DNA of 64,000 nt from Desulfovibrio inopinatus DSM 10711 (GCF_000429305.1 NZ_KE386880.1:139948-203947), one strand, 5' to 3'. Counted from the first letter of the stretch, positions 46,110-56,488 are shown. Translations and numbers: made by a program. The notes: generated from the letters alone by a model not told the origin.

Positions 46110-46430
46110 ATGCCCGTGCGGATATTGAAGCGAAAGACATTGTATATTTATTGCGAGAAGTACTCCGATGCAAAAAGCAGCCTTCTCGCATGGCATGACC
46201 TCGTCTCTAAACGACAATACGATAACCACGCTGACCTCAAAAATGACTTTCCGACGGCCGATTATGTGGGCGGAAACAGATACGTCTTCAATATTAAAGG
46301 GAATCGCTTCAGATTGATTGTTTCGCTGAACTTTCACGTCAAATTGGGCTACGTGAAATGGTTCGGCCCGCACGCCGAATACGAAAAAATCAATGCAGGA
46401 GAAGTCAAATATGCTGATCCGTGTCATTAA
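46107..46430 (+). CDS. higB: HigB-type toxin (RelE-like mRNA interferase)
   Basis: 107 residues from ATG 46107. RILKRKTLYIYCEKYSDA at the N-terminus, LLAWHDLVSK, NRYVFNIKGNRFRLIVSLNF and VKWFGPHAEYEKI (shortened) match the HigB toxin family that cleaves mRNA on ribosomes. The toxin precedes the antitoxin, the usual HigBA order, with a 20-nt overlap. The family often begins at the RIL motif, so GTG 46116 is an alternative start. Confidence 0.88.
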   Translation: MMPVRILKRKTLYIYCEKYSDAKSSLLAWHDLVSKRQYDNHADLKNDFPTADYVGGNRYVFNIKGNRFRLIVSLNFHVKLGYVKWFGPHAEYEKINAGEVKYADPCH

Positions 46431-46818
46431 GACGGATGCTGCCTATGAAGCGGCCCTGGCTTGGGTCGAAGAATTTTTCGATGCCGAACCCGGCACCCCG
46501 GAACATGAAGAACTGGAAGTCTGGACAACCCTGATCGAGGCCTATGAAAACGAGCACTACACACTTCCCGCCCCCTCGCCGATCGAAGCCATCGAATTCA
46601 TGATGGACCAAAAGGGCCTGAAACAAAAAGACCTCGTCCCATACATCGGCTCCAAAAGCAAAGTCTCCGAAGTCCTCAACGGCAAACGGAAACTCACCCT
46701 CAAAATGATCCGCGCCCTGCACGAAGGCTTGGGTATCCCGGCGGATACGCTTTTGCAGGATACTGGTGACGTCATTCCCGTGAGCTATAGCGTGGAGGGT
46801 GTTAAGGCGTATTGTTAG
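46411..46818 (+). CDS. higA: HigA-type antitoxin, HTH
   Basis: 135 residues. A helical N-terminal part (VIKTDAAYEAALAWVEEFFD) and a helix-turn-helix near 75-125 (MMDQKGLKQKDLVPYIGSKS, SEVLNGKRKLTLKMIRALHE). It neutralises HigB and represses the operon. ATG 46411 overlaps the end of higB. Its stop overlaps, by 4 nt, the stop of the convergent pentapeptide gene. Confidence 0.9.
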   Translation: MLIRVIKTDAAYEAALAWVEEFFDAEPGTPEHEELEVWTTLIEAYENEHYTLPAPSPIEAIEFMMDQKGLKQKDLVPYIGSKSKVSEVLNGKRKLTLKMIRALHEGLGIPADTLLQDTGDVIPVSYSVEGVKAYC

Positions 46819-49352
46819 TTTGGTGGAGAGGGGGCCTGTTGTTTTTCTAGTTCGGCGAGTTGTTCTTTGATTTTTTTCTGAAGATGGTTAGGGAATGGTG
46901 TGGTGCCATCGGGGCATTGGGCTTTGTCGAGGAGTCGGAGGCCTTGGAGTTTGATTTGTGGGCTTTCAGAGCAGTAGAGCCATAGCCGAGCGCTATTGGC
47001 GATGGAAGTCGTGTTTATGCCTACTTTTTTGTTGTTGCAAGCAGTATCTATGAGTGCTTGTATGTATTTGGGAGCAAATTGAGTTGGCGTCAGACTTTGT
47101 CCCTTCCAGCCTAAAGCTTGAATTTGCTTTTCATCAATCAGACAGTCCGTGAGAACGACCGAAGTGGTTGGCGATTCTCCCATGTACTCCTGATATTCAA
47201 AGCTTTTTTTGAGGTTCTCTGGTAAATCCTTCGCGAGAGATTGAATACCTTTTTCCCATTCGTTTTGACTTAAAGGGCCAAAATTTGTGTCGCGGAGATC
47301 GACGAGTTTGAAAGAAGCGGGCAAGCGTGCGCCTCGTAAATTTGCTCCTGTCATATTACAGCCTCGAAAATTTGCCCCCGCCAAGTCAGCACCATTGAGG
47401 TTTGCCCCGGTCAAGTCAGCACCATTGAGACTTGCCTCCCTCAAAATTGTTAAGTCTACGCCGTCAAGGTCTGCCTCCCGCAAGACCTCCAAGTCTACAT
47501 CATCGAGATCTGCCCTTCCAAATCTTGCTCCTTCGAGGGCTGCTTCCGTCAGGTCAGCACCATTGAGGTTTGCCCCGGTCAAGTCTGCACCATTGAGGCT
47601 TGCCCCGGTCAAGTCTGCACCATTGAGGTTTGTCTCTATCAAAATTGCCAGGTCAGTACCATTACGAGCTTCCCGCCTCAAAATTTCCGAGTCTACACAA
47701 TGAAGGTTTGCCCACCCCAAGTTTGCGCCCTCGAGGTTTGCACCCGTCAAGTCAGCGCCTTTGAAGTTCGTCTCTGTCAAGTCTACGTCTTCGAGATTTG
47801 CCTTTGTCAAGTCTACGCCTTCAAGGTCTGCCTCTATAAAGTTTACCCCAACAAGCTTTGCCTCCGTTAAGTTAGCGCCTTTGAGGTCTGCCCCCGTTAA
47901 GTCCACATTATTGATATCTGCCCCCATCAAGTTCGCGCCATCAAGCTTTACTCCTTTCAAGTCAGTGCGCTCGAGTTTTGCCCCCGTTAAGTTAGCGCCT
48001 TTGAGGTCTGCCCACCCCAATCTTGCGTCCTTGAGATTTGCCCCACTCAAGTCAGCGCCTTCGAGGTGTACATTTTTCAATCCTGAGTCTTCAAGGTTCC
48101 CCCACCACGTGGCTTTGCCTTCGATGTCAGGGATCCTCAAAACTGTTTCCAAGAAGTTTGTTGGCTCCAAATTTGCTTTTTCGAGGTTTGCCTTCGCCAA
48201 GTCAGCTCCTTTGAGGTTTGCCCCTGTCAAATATGCGCCTTTGAGGTTTGCCTTCTCAAGAGAAGCAACGATAAGTTGACTGTTATTCAAGTTGGCCTCT
48301 TCTAATTTTCGTTTATTGAGATTGAGACCAAGCTGATGTTTCTTTGCATAGTCGGCAACGCGTTCATTATATTGTTCTTGCGAAAGGTTTTCCCCCGTGA
48401 AGAGATCGGCAGGAATTTCTTTTTTCAAGAGAAGACGGTTTTGAATATCCAAGTTCCGCGGTACTGATGGGAGGCGGTCATAATATGAAGCCCAAGAAGG
48501 AATACTATCATTGCCTTTTTCTGGTTTCTCACTGTCCTTCGGAATAAATGATTGTAACGATTTTTCAATATATCTCGTCTCGTCTGGAAGTGTAAGCTGG
48601 AAATTGATCAATCCAACAGTAATGATTAAAAGGCCCATGGAACCAAATTCTAGGGATAATGCAAGCCATCGACGATACGAATTATCAAATATATTGTACC
48701 AGAGATACAGCATGGTGAAGGCATCAAAACATAATGCTCCGCGTTGAATCCAGGTCACTTTTGGGTCATGATAGGCCAAGAAATACCATTGAAAGAGACA
48801 GAGAAGGACGAGCGGGGCAACCACACTGATAGCCCACAGGGCGATATGGCTGATAAATCGTAACCCCGTGGGCATATCTCTGTCTAAAAAGAGCGTTGTC
48901 AGCAAAAAATTTGCATGCAAATCGCGCTCGTAGCATTCTTTACCCTTTTTTCCATTCCCATATTTCTGGCAGAGTGCCGCATCGAGCCGCTTCAGATTGA
49001 TGGATAAATAATAGTATTGCCGAAGCAAATTAAGGTGGATGACGGTCAAGGCCAGAGGGCCAGCCAGAAAAAACCACCAGAGCGGCAATTGGATATTGAG
49101 TAACGGAACAGCTTTCGCTGTTTCGCGCAGTAAGTCTTCATGTGTTGTGCTCGTCACCGCCACAAAGAAATAGATGAGAATAGCCAGATAGGCGAGGAAG
49201 TTGCCTTGCGCATGGACACTTTGTTGATGGATGGCGTCGCGCAGTTGGTTGACACAGACGGTATCACATCGTGTTGCATCCGGGCGGTGTTTTTGTGGCA
49301 GTCGGATACGAGAGAAGATCGTTTGAAACACGGATTTATGAGATTTCGGCAT
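46815..49352 (-). CDS. membrane-anchored pentapeptide-repeat protein
   Basis: 845 residues. N-terminal part with about five hydrophobic helices (near 52-70, 90-110, 175-200, 215-235, 250-272), then a long run of pentapeptide repeats from about 345 to 690 (ANLKGADLAKANLEKANL and similar), then a C-terminal domain of about 150 residues (LTPTQFAPKYIQALIDTACNN near 770, shortened). Repeats are interrupted twice by EVLREADLDGVDLTILREA-like inserts. DNA of the repeats is nearly identical in places (47550-47630). It overlaps higA tail to tail. Role unknown; the beta-helix may be a scaffold or DNA mimic held at the membrane. Confidence 0.88.
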   Translation of the reverse strand: MPKSHKSVFQTIFSRIRLPQKHRPDATRCDTVCVNQLRDAIHQQSVHAQGNFLAYLAILIYFFVAVTSTTHEDLLRETAKAVPLLNIQLPLWWFFLAGPLALTVIHLNLLRQYYYLSINLKRLDAALCQKYGNGKKGKECYERDLHANFLLTTLFLDRDMPTGLRFISHIALWAISVVAPLVLLCLFQWYFLAYHDPKVTWIQRGALCFDAFTMLYLWYNIFDNSYRRWLALSLEFGSMGLLIITVGLINFQLTLPDETRYIEKSLQSFIPKDSEKPEKGNDSIPSWASYYDRLPSVPRNLDIQNRLLLKKEIPADLFTGENLSQEQYNERVADYAKKHQLGLNLNKRKLEEANLNNSQLIVASLEKANLKGAYLTGANLKGADLAKANLEKANLEPTNFLETVLRIPDIEGKATWWGNLEDSGLKNVHLEGADLSGANLKDARLGWADLKGANLTGAKLERTDLKGVKLDGANLMGADINNVDLTGADLKGANLTEAKLVGVNFIEADLEGVDLTKANLEDVDLTETNFKGADLTGANLEGANLGWANLHCVDSEILRREARNGTDLAILIETNLNGADLTGASLNGADLTGANLNGADLTEAALEGARFGRADLDDVDLEVLREADLDGVDLTILREASLNGADLTGANLNGADLAGANFRGCNMTGANLRGARLPASFKLVDLRDTNFGPLSQNEWEKGIQSLAKDLPENLKKSFEYQEYMGESPTTSVVLTDCLIDEKQIQALGWKGQSLTPTQFAPKYIQALIDTACNNKKVGINTTSIANSARLWLYCSESPQIKLQGLRLLDKAQCPDGTTPFPNHLQKKIKEQLAELEKQQAPSPPN

Positions 49353-49600
49353 GCTGATTCTTTTATTTGTTTTAACGATGAAAATTCATCATTTTTCATC
49401 GCGCATTGCGATGTATTCGAGTCTCTTGAGCTGTATTCGTATTTGTATCGTTTCTTTTTTATGTACCTTAGAAGATTTTTTTGCGGTTTGGCAATGCTGG
49501 CTTCATAGGAGGTATGGTTCTCGCATTGAAAGGTATGAAAATCGATTGCAGCATGTGTGGTCGTTCTTTTCGCAGGGGGGCAATGCAAACAAGGAGTTGT

Positions 49601-50044
49601 ATGATGCGAGTGTTGAGAACGATGGTGATAGTTGTGGCTCTCTTCAGCGTGGCGCCATGGGGGGGAGCGGTCTGTCACGCACAAACGAACGATGACGATG
49701 AGCTGATGTTGCTCCTCATGCCGGTGATGTCTGCGGCTGCGCAAACGGGGATGTTGTCTTCCATCGGAGAAACCTCGGCGCAGTTGATTGAACCCCAAGT
49801 CGTTGCGGCAGATCGAAACGCGGTGCTGAATTTTGTGAATGCCTATCCCGTGGGAACCGCTCCGGCATCGTGGGAGCTGTCCACGACGGATGGAAGCTGG
49901 AATTCCGTTGGACTCGGGTATACCGAAGGCGTCGATACCTCCAACTATGGCGCAGCAATTCAAGCGGTCATTGGTGGTGATCAGATTGGAGTTATCGGCA
50001 AAGTCAATGCCGGGGGGTTGAAGGCGGAATCTTTGTCGGGCTGA
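49601..50044 (+). CDS. exported hypothetical protein, probable C-terminal frameshift
   Basis: 147 residues. A signal peptide (MRVLRTMVIVVALFSVAPWG to CHA, cleavage before QTNDDDEL) marks it as secreted or periplasmic. The rest is beta-rich (SWELSTTDGSWNSVGLGYTE). ATG 49601 or 49604 has AAGGAG upstream. The frame ends NAGGLKAESLSG; if one G is added to the G6 run near 50011-50016, the product instead reads VEGGIFVGLKYQRTNWSSYNM and stops at 50082. That end looks more natural. No family recognised. Confidence 0.7.
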   Translation: MMRVLRTMVIVVALFSVAPWGGAVCHAQTNDDDELMLLLMPVMSAAAQTGMLSSIGETSAQLIEPQVVAADRNAVLNFVNAYPVGTAPASWELSTTDGSWNSVGLGYTEGVDTSNYGAAIQAVIGGDQIGVIGKVNAGGLKAESLSG

Positions 50045-50082
50045 AATATCAACGCACCAACTGGAGTTCGTATAATATGTAA

Positions 50083-50514
50083 CGCATCCATGTGGTCTTG
50101 AGTTTGAAACGAAATGTTCACCGTCGTTCTGTATATCGGGCTATATATTTTTGTACTCTGAGAACGAATATCAGTGTAGAAAAGCTATAGCCCACATAAT
50201 ATTATATCGAAACGATGAGCTTGTCGTGTTGATATGGAAGAAATTCCATCGACGTGATATTTTCCCTCCCTGAATGTGATCATTCCATTTTTTTCTTTCC
50301 TTCCTTCTTCATCACATTGTACACAATATATCCTTCATCTTTGCGCTCCTGTAGCCAGTATCTCGTGGATGAAGAATGAATGGTGCTACTTCTTTTCTTT
50401 TTTGACAAATGTATACAGCTTCGCTATGAGTTCAAGAATATGAAGAATCCTCATGAAAAAGTAGTATTACTGTTATATCTAAAAACATAACGCTTTATAG
50501 GTGGGAGACGATTT
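50083..50514. other. AT-rich intergenic region upstream of the chemoreceptor
   Basis: About 430 bp, T-rich, with no gene. It contains the promoter candidate at 50402-50430. Nothing else seen. Confidence 0.5.
50402..50430 (+). promoter_or_regulatory. sigma-70 promoter candidate for the chemoreceptor
   Basis: TTGACA (50402-50407), 17-nt spacer, TATGAG (50425-50430), about 85 nt before the start codon at 50515. Confidence 0.45.
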
Positions 50515-52605
50515 ATGAAGAGGCTCAAATCGTTACGATTTACAACAAAGCTGTTTGTTGTCTTGTTCCTCCTTCTCGCCGCGCTGCTGACAATGCTCGT
50601 CTTCAATATATCGAAATCATATCAAGATAGTGCAAAAATGATTGAGCTCTCTCGTATGGATGATGACTATATCCATTTAGTTGATCTTGCCAGAACTGCT
50701 CAAGTCACCTTCAAAAAACAAGTTCAGGAATGGAAGGATATATTGTTACGTGGAAATAACGCTCAGGATTTTGCGAAGTATCATAAGAGTTTTTTAAACG
50801 ATGAATCAATGCTCTTGTCACATCTTGATGAAATCGTTCAGATGCAACAACGAATGGGATTAGAGACTTCGGGTGCGAAGAATCTGAAAACGGATTTCAT
50901 ACAACTTGGAGAAGAATATAAAAAAGCCTTGAAGAGCTACGATACAGCCGATCCGGAGTCGGGAAAACGCGTCGACAAAATGGTACGAGGAATCGATAGA
51001 GCACCGACTGATGCTCTTGATGTGTTGGTTGCGGACATTCTTCAGGCTTCAATAACCGAGAGCAAGCAGCGACAAGAAAACATGGAAGCCGAAACACAAC
51101 GCGAGACAACCGTGATTATCGTCGTCTCCAGCATTTTTATTGGATTGTGCATCCTCGCAAGCTGGCTTGTATTTCGGGAATTGAGCATCGCACTTTCTCG
51201 GTTATTGGCCTATTCTCACGAAATTTCACAAGGAAATTTACATGCTGAAATGTCTTTTTCATCATCCAATGAATGGGGGGATTTGGCCAAGACCATAACG
51301 GCGATGGTGACGGCACTGAAAGAAAAGCTCGGATTTGCGCAAGGCATTATGGATGCGATTATCACCCCGTGTGTGATTTCGAATGTGGATTGTAATGTTA
51401 TCCACGTCAATCAGGCCGTTATCGATCTCATTGAGATTGGGGGGACACCTGAAGAGTATGTCGGAATACACGCCGGAAAATTCTTTTATAATGATCATAC
51501 AAGACCAACGGTGACGGAAAAAGTCTGTTCAACGAAGACGGTCATTGCCAATGCCATGGCGGAAGTGAAGACGAGAAAGGGGCATAGCTTGCATTGCAAA
51601 GTCGATGCAGCTCCTGTTGTGGATTTGGATGGCAACGTGGTGGCGGGCTTGGCCCTGGTGACCAATATCACCGACATTGTACGCCAGCAGCATCAAGCCG
51701 AAGAACAGACCGCAAAAATTGCGGAAGTCGCCAATAATGCCGATGTGATTTCCCGCACCATTGCCGAAGCCTCTGCCAATGTTGCCCATCAGGTTGAGCA
51801 GGCCTCCGAATCCGCCTCGGTGCAGCAAGCACGTATCGGAGAAGCCTCAACCGCCATGCAGCAAATGAGTGCCAGTATTCTCGAAGTGGCGCGCAGTGCA
51901 GGCTTGGCCGTTGAAACCGCAACCAATGCCAAAGAAAAAGCGGCAAATGGAGCCTCTATTGTGGGGGACGTCATTCAAGGAATTGAAGCCATTCACCAGA
52001 CATCTATTGGGCTCAAGGACGATATGAGCGCGCTTGGCAAGCAGGCAGAAGCCATTGGTCAGGTGATGAATGTCATCTCCGATATTGCAGATCAAACCAA
52101 CCTCCTTGCATTAAACGCGGCTATCGAGGCAGCCCGAGCAGGGGAAGCCGGACGCGGGTTTGCTGTTGTTGCCGATGAAGTGCGAAAACTGGCAGAAAAA
52201 ACCATGAATGCGACCAAGGAAGTCGGGGACGCCATTCAAGGCATTCAACAGGGAACCAAGAAAAACATAGAAAATGTCGAACGTTCCGTGACGAAAATTG
52301 AAGAAGTCAATACGCTGTCCGGCTCCTCGGGAGAATCGTTGCGCGAAATCGTTTCCTTGGTGGACGAAACCACGGACCAAGTTCGGTCCATCGCCACGGC
52401 TGCCGAAGAACAATCCGCAGCGAGTGAGGAAATCAGCCGTTCCATTGAAGATGTGAGTACACTGTGTGCCGAAACAACCCAAGCTATGGTGGACTCGACG
52501 CAGGACGTTGACGCCCTGGCTCATCAGGCCCAAGAACTGAACCAACTGATCGAGACCATGCAAGGAGCCGGTTCGTGCGAATCCGTTCTCGCGCTGGGTA
52601 CATGA
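50515..52605 (+). CDS. methyl-accepting chemotaxis protein with PAS domain
   Basis: 696 residues. TM1 about 12-31; a periplasmic helical domain about 32-195; TM2 about 200-222 ([20 protein letters not shown]); HAMP about 222-275; a PAS domain about 285-400; and the signalling hairpin with the conserved tip [20 protein letters not shown] then [18 protein letters not shown] near 530-560. GGGAG lies upstream of ATG 50515. It senses an external ligand (periplasmic domain) and possibly redox state (PAS) and feeds CheA. Stands alone. Confidence 0.95.
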   Translation: MKRLKSLRFTTKLFVVLFLLLAALLTMLVFNISKSYQDSAKMIELSRMDDDYIHLVDLARTAQVTFKKQVQEWKDILLRGNNAQDFAKYHKSFLNDESMLLSHLDEIVQMQQRMGLETSGAKNLKTDFIQLGEEYKKALKSYDTADPESGKRVDKMVRGIDRAPTDALDVLVADILQASITESKQRQENMEAETQRETTVIIVVSSIFIGLCILASWLVFRELSIALSRLLAYSHEISQGNLHAEMSFSSSNEWGDLAKTITAMVTALKEKLGFAQGIMDAIITPCVISNVDCNVIHVNQAVIDLIEIGGTPEEYVGIHAGKFFYNDHTRPTVTEKVCSTKTVIANAMAEVKTRKGHSLHCKVDAAPVVDLDGNVVAGLALVTNITDIVRQQHQAEEQTAKIAEVANNADVISRTIAEASANVAHQVEQASESASVQQARIGEASTAMQQMSASILEVARSAGLAVETATNAKEKAANGASIVGDVIQGIEAIHQTSIGLKDDMSALGKQAEAIGQVMNVISDIADQTNLLALNAAIEAARAGEAGRGFAVVADEVRKLAEKTMNATKEVGDAIQGIQQGTKKNIENVERSVTKIEEVNTLSGSSGESLREIVSLVDETTDQVRSIATAAEEQSAASEEISRSIEDVSTLCAETTQAMVDSTQDVDALAHQAQELNQLIETMQGAGSCESVLALGT

Positions 52606-52637
52606 CGGTCTTGGAGAGTGCTCGATAGACCTTTTTT

Positions 52638-52671
52638 CAAACGGCCGACGAACATTGTCGTTGGCCGTTTG
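52638..52671 (+). terminator. hairpin after the chemoreceptor gene
   Basis: CAAACGGCC and GGCCGTTTG with imperfect inner pairing. It lies 32 nt after the stop; no T-run follows on the plus strand. Confidence 0.5.
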
Positions 52672-52851
52672 ATGTTGCTCCAGGCGCTGTTCTAATGTGG
52701 TGTATTCAGATCGAAAGCAAACCGTTTGCTTGATACGTTACGTTGTGCTTGGTGATACATGCTTTCTTTTTTTTTGGTATGCTGTATGAATGAAGTACTG
52801 CTGTCTTAGGCGTATCATCACAAAAGTGAACATATTGCATGGAGAGTGATT

Positions 52852-54651
52852 GTGCTACACCGTATTATTCTTTGTTTCATAGTGCTTTGGATATTGGGTG
52901 CGCTACCCGCGTTGGCGGCAGAGACGGCCGACGTCATATATTTCGGTGGACCGATTGTGACCATGGTGAGCGATGGTGCCCAGGTAGAAGCGCTTGCTGT
53001 TGCAGATGGAAACATTGTTGCCACAGGCAGCAAGAAGGATGTGATGGCCCTCAAGGGAGACGAGACAAAACTCGTCGACCTCAAAGGTAAAACCCTGATG
53101 CCCGGGTTTATTGATCCGCATTCGCATGTGTCATTGCAGTCTGCGAAGTTTTCCACCGTTAACCTTGATCCCGTTCCCATTGGCGATGTGAAATCGATTG
53201 CCGACATTCAACGAAAATTGCGCGAATACATTGCAAAAGAGAAACCAGCGCCCGGAAAATGGGTTTTCGGGTGGGGCTATGACGATACGAATCTCAAAGA
53301 AATGCGACATCCGAATCGGAAGGACCTGGATGCGGTATCGACAACCAATCCCATTTTTCTCATTCATATCAGTTGCCACCTTGGAGCGGCCAACAGCCTG
53401 GCGCTGAAAGATGCTGGTGTTACGGCGGAAACACCCGATCCTGAAGGCGGTCGATATCAGCGCGAACCCGGCAGCAAGGAGCCGAATGGCGTTGTGGAAG
53501 AAGCGGCTCTGATGAAGTTTGTTGCCAGTGTGCCGCCACCGACAAAGGAAAATGCGTTGAAGATGTTGCAGGAAGGGCTACAAAAGTACGCCGCCTCCGG
53601 GATAACGACAGCATGTGACGGTGCAAGTTCAGAAGATGTGATGAATCTGTTTCGCGCCTTGGATGCGCGGGGTGAACTGCCGATCGATATTGTTGCCTAT
53701 CCACTGTACAAGAGCGCGAAGGATTCCACGGTTGATGATATTGCGAAAAATTGGCGGCATCCTGCTCGGCTTCGTCCCGGTGGCTTGAAGCTCGTTTTGG
53801 ATGGTTCCATTCAAGGTTATACAGCCTACTTGACGCAGCCGTATTATAAAGAACTCAAAAATGGAGAACCCGAGCCGGACTCCTGTGAATCCGATGCCGT
53901 TACGGGATTGTTTTATCAAACCGCGAACAATACCAGTCATGACACGAAGCCCGAGGAAGAGCACCAGAATACAGATCGTGGCTATCCGGGCATGAGCCAG
54001 AAAGATGTAACGCATTGGGTTCAGGTGTGTAAGGACAGGCAGATTCCTTTTCAAGCCCATTGCAACGGTGATGCCGCTGTGGATATGCTTCTGACAGCCA
54101 TAGAAGCCGTCTACAAGAATGATCCGCAACCGGATTTACGCAACATCATCGTTCACGCGCAAACCATTCGTGAAGATCAACTCGATAAAGCGGCGAAATA
54201 CGGCTTGGTTCCGTCCTTTTTCCCCATTCACGTGGTGTTTTGGGGAGACCGACATCGCGATATCTTTCTCGGTCCCAAACGTGCAGCTCGCATTGACCCG
54301 AGTCGTTCGGCCTTGAATCGTGACATGAAGATCACTCTCCATCACGATGCGCCTGTTGCCGGTATAGGCATGCTTCCGGTTGCATCGGCGGCGGTGAATC
54401 GTATTACAAGCAGCGGCAAACTTCTCGGCCCGGATCAACGTATCACGCCGTACGAAGCCTTGCGAGCCATTACCAAAGATGCCGCCTGGCAGTACCACGA
54501 AGAGGACAGAAAAGGGACGCTGGAACAGGGTAAGCTCGCGGACATCGTCATTCTGGACAAGAATCCGATGACCGTAGACCCCAAAACAATCGGCGACATC
54601 CAAGTCCTTGAGACAATCAAAGAAGGAAAGACTGTATATAAGGCAGAATAG
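52852..54651 (+). CDS. exported amidohydrolase, YtcJ-like (amidohydrolase 3)
   Basis: 599 residues. Signal peptide RIILCFIVLWILGALPALA before AETADV, so periplasmic. Metal-dependent hydrolase features: VDLKGKTLMPGFIDPHSHVS near 78-97, HCNGDAAVDM near 402, HAQTIREDQL, HHDAPVAGIG near 500, and LGPDQRITPYEALRAIT. Substrate unknown; relatives cleave amides or cyclic imides. GTG 52852 has GGAGAG 6-7 nt upstream; GTG 52846 is too close to it. Convergent with comM across repeat copy B. Confidence 0.88.
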   Translation: MLHRIILCFIVLWILGALPALAAETADVIYFGGPIVTMVSDGAQVEALAVADGNIVATGSKKDVMALKGDETKLVDLKGKTLMPGFIDPHSHVSLQSAKFSTVNLDPVPIGDVKSIADIQRKLREYIAKEKPAPGKWVFGWGYDDTNLKEMRHPNRKDLDAVSTTNPIFLIHISCHLGAANSLALKDAGVTAETPDPEGGRYQREPGSKEPNGVVEEAALMKFVASVPPPTKENALKMLQEGLQKYAASGITTACDGASSEDVMNLFRALDARGELPIDIVAYPLYKSAKDSTVDDIAKNWRHPARLRPGGLKLVLDGSIQGYTAYLTQPYYKELKNGEPEPDSCESDAVTGLFYQTANNTSHDTKPEEEHQNTDRGYPGMSQKDVTHWVQVCKDRQIPFQAHCNGDAAVDMLLTAIEAVYKNDPQPDLRNIIVHAQTIREDQLDKAAKYGLVPSFFPIHVVFWGDRHRDIFLGPKRAARIDPSRSALNRDMKITLHHDAPVAGIGMLPVASAAVNRITSSGKLLGPDQRITPYEALRAITKDAAWQYHEEDRKGTLEQGKLADIVILDKNPMTVDPKTIGDIQVLETIKEGKTVYKAE

Positions 54652-54671
54652 GAGAATAGGGGGGAGCTTGC

Positions 54672-54894
54672 CTCCGACCTCTGCACTCACTTTTTGAAAA
54701 TTATTTTCAAAAAGTGAGTGCAGAGTCATCCCCTCTTCAAAAACTTTTAACGGTTTGACCTTGTTATGTGCTGCCAGAGTTGAAGCTCTCTCGACAACGT
54801 TTCACGAACCACAGATCATTTCAGCCCCGGTCCTCATTGCATGTGTCCAGAAGGTGGGGTCTGGGGAGGATAATCCTCCCCAGCCGCCGGAGGC
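54672..54894 (-). repeat. dispersed intergenic repeat, copy B
   Basis: The minus strand starts GCCTCCGGCGGCTGGGG and ends at GTCGGAG, as in copy A (42815-43043). The terminal hairpin (54679-54725) has about 22-nt arms beginning CTCTGCACTCACTTTTT; apart from ACTTTTT it differs from copy A's hairpin but is equally self-complementary. It lies between convergent genes (amidohydrolase and comM), as copy A does. The middle ~100 nt matches copy A only in patches. Confidence 0.85.
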
Positions 54895-54952
54895 AAGCCT
54901 TTCAGCGCCGAAGGCGCCCCTTTACCCCCTCTCTCTCTTTTTTCTCTTCTTC

Positions 54953-56485
54953 CTACACGACTTGGCGATCCATATTTCGGTAGTTCAATGCTTCGGCAAG
55001 GTGAGGGACGCTGATGTTGTCGACACTTTCGAGGTCGGCGATGGTTCGGGCGAGTCGGAGAACGCGAGTGTGGGCGCGAGCGGAGAGACCGAGACGGCGG
55101 ACGGCTTCTTCGAGAAATCGGTGCTCGTCATCGGTAAGCGGGCAGAATGCCGAGAGGTGACGGCCGGACAGGTGACTGTTGTCCGGGATGGGCAGACCGC
55201 TGTAACGCTCGACTTGACGGGCACGGGCTTCTTCAATGTGCGATCGCATCGTGGCGGAATCGATACTGCCCGTATCTTGCCGGAGGTCCTTGTAGTCTAC
55301 GGCCGGGACTTCGACTTGCAGGTCGATACGGTCGAGGAGAGGACCGGACAGCTTGGAGCGGTAACGCTGGATTTGCATCGGCGAGCAGGTACACTCGTGC
55401 CGTGAATCGCCGAGATATCCACATGGGCACGGGTTGAGCGCCGCAACAAGCATGACATCGGCCGGATACGTTATGGAAATGGCCGCGCGGGAAATGGTGA
55501 CAGCCCCCTCTTCGAGGGGTTGGCGCAAGACTTCGAGCACGGTCTTTTTAAACTCAGGAAGTTCGTCGAGAAACAGGACTCCGGAATGCGCAAGGGAAAC
55601 CTCTCCCGGCTTGGGATACGACCCGCCGCCGATAAGGCCGGCATCGGAAATGGTGTGATGGGGAGAGCGAAAAGGGCGCTCGGTGACAAGCGCTTTTCCC
55701 AGGGGGAGGAGGCCGGAGACGCTATAGATTTTTGTCACCCCCAGGGCTTCATTGAAGGTGAGCGGTGGGAGTACGGTCGGAATACGGCGGGCGAGCATGG
55801 TCTTGCCTGAACCGGGAGGACCAAGGAAAAGCAAATTGTGACCGCCGGCTGCGGCAATTTCAATGGCGCGTTTGGCGTGTTCCTGACCTTTGACTTCATT
55901 GAAATCAATATCGAAATCACTGGCGATGCGCTTGCCGAAATGTTCGCTGGGCAGCGTCGAGGATAGGTTGGATTCCCCGGTAAGAAACTGGACGACGTCG
56001 AGAAGGGTGTTGGCTCCGTAAACCAGAGCACCTTGGACAACCGCAGCTTCGGCCGCGTTTGCTGTCGGGACGATGATCCCTTTGGCGTCCATGTCACGGG
56101 CCATGACGGCCAATGGCAGTATGCCGGGAACGGGCTGTATTGCGCCGGACAGCGAGAGCTCGCCAGCGATGACAAACCCTTCGAGACGTTCCGGTGGGAT
56201 GATTTCCAAGGCCGCGAGAAGGCCGAGGGCCAGGGGCAGGTCGTAGGCGCTGCCCCCTTTGCGGACATCGGCCGGGGCGAGATTGACGGTGATGCGGGCT
56301 GGGCTGAGCTTAAAGCCGCTATTTTTCAGGGCCGAGAAGACGCGTTCCTTGCTTTCGCGGACCGCGCCTTCTGCCAGGCCGACCATGGTGAAGGCGGGCA
56401 TGCCCTGTCGGGCGAGATCCACCTCAAGATGAACGGCGAATGCGTCGATGCCGATCAGGGCGGCCGACGTCACCCTGGATAGCAC
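54953..56485 (-). CDS. comM: ComM/YifB-family AAA+ ATPase (Mg-chelatase-like)
   Basis: 510 residues. N-terminal domain (GIDAFAVHLEVDLARQGMPA, AEGAVRESKERV), then an AAA+ core with Walker A LGPPGSGKTMLARRIP near 215, LFLDELPEF near 295, NPCPCGYLGD with a zinc-like CTCSP near 355, and LSGPLLDRIDLQVEVP. In naturally competent bacteria ComM is a helicase that promotes branch migration during recombination. Its start is 3 nt after the lepB stop, so it is co-transcribed. Confidence 0.93.
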   Translation of the reverse strand: MLSRVTSAALIGIDAFAVHLEVDLARQGMPAFTMVGLAEGAVRESKERVFSALKNSGFKLSPARITVNLAPADVRKGGSAYDLPLALGLLAALEIIPPERLEGFVIAGELSLSGAIQPVPGILPLAVMARDMDAKGIIVPTANAAEAAVVQGALVYGANTLLDVVQFLTGESNLSSTLPSEHFGKRIASDFDIDFNEVKGQEHAKRAIEIAAAGGHNLLFLGPPGSGKTMLARRIPTVLPPLTFNEALGVTKIYSVSGLLPLGKALVTERPFRSPHHTISDAGLIGGGSYPKPGEVSLAHSGVLFLDELPEFKKTVLEVLRQPLEEGAVTISRAAISITYPADVMLVAALNPCPCGYLGDSRHECTCSPMQIQRYRSKLSGPLLDRIDLQVEVPAVDYKDLRQDTGSIDSATMRSHIEEARARQVERYSGLPIPDNSHLSGRHLSAFCPLTDDEHRFLEEAVRRLGLSARAHTRVLRLARTIADLESVDNISVPHLAEALNYRNMDRQVV

Positions 56486-56488
56486 AGG

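Noticed and set aside
47287..48279. Plus-strand repetitive frames (SAPLRFAPVKS-like)
   Set aside because: Mirror image of the pentapeptide repeats on the minus strand; codon periodicity alone keeps them open.
46815..49352. DNA repeats as a CRISPR array
   Set aside because: The repeats are coding, in frame as pentapeptides, with no unique spacers of constant length.
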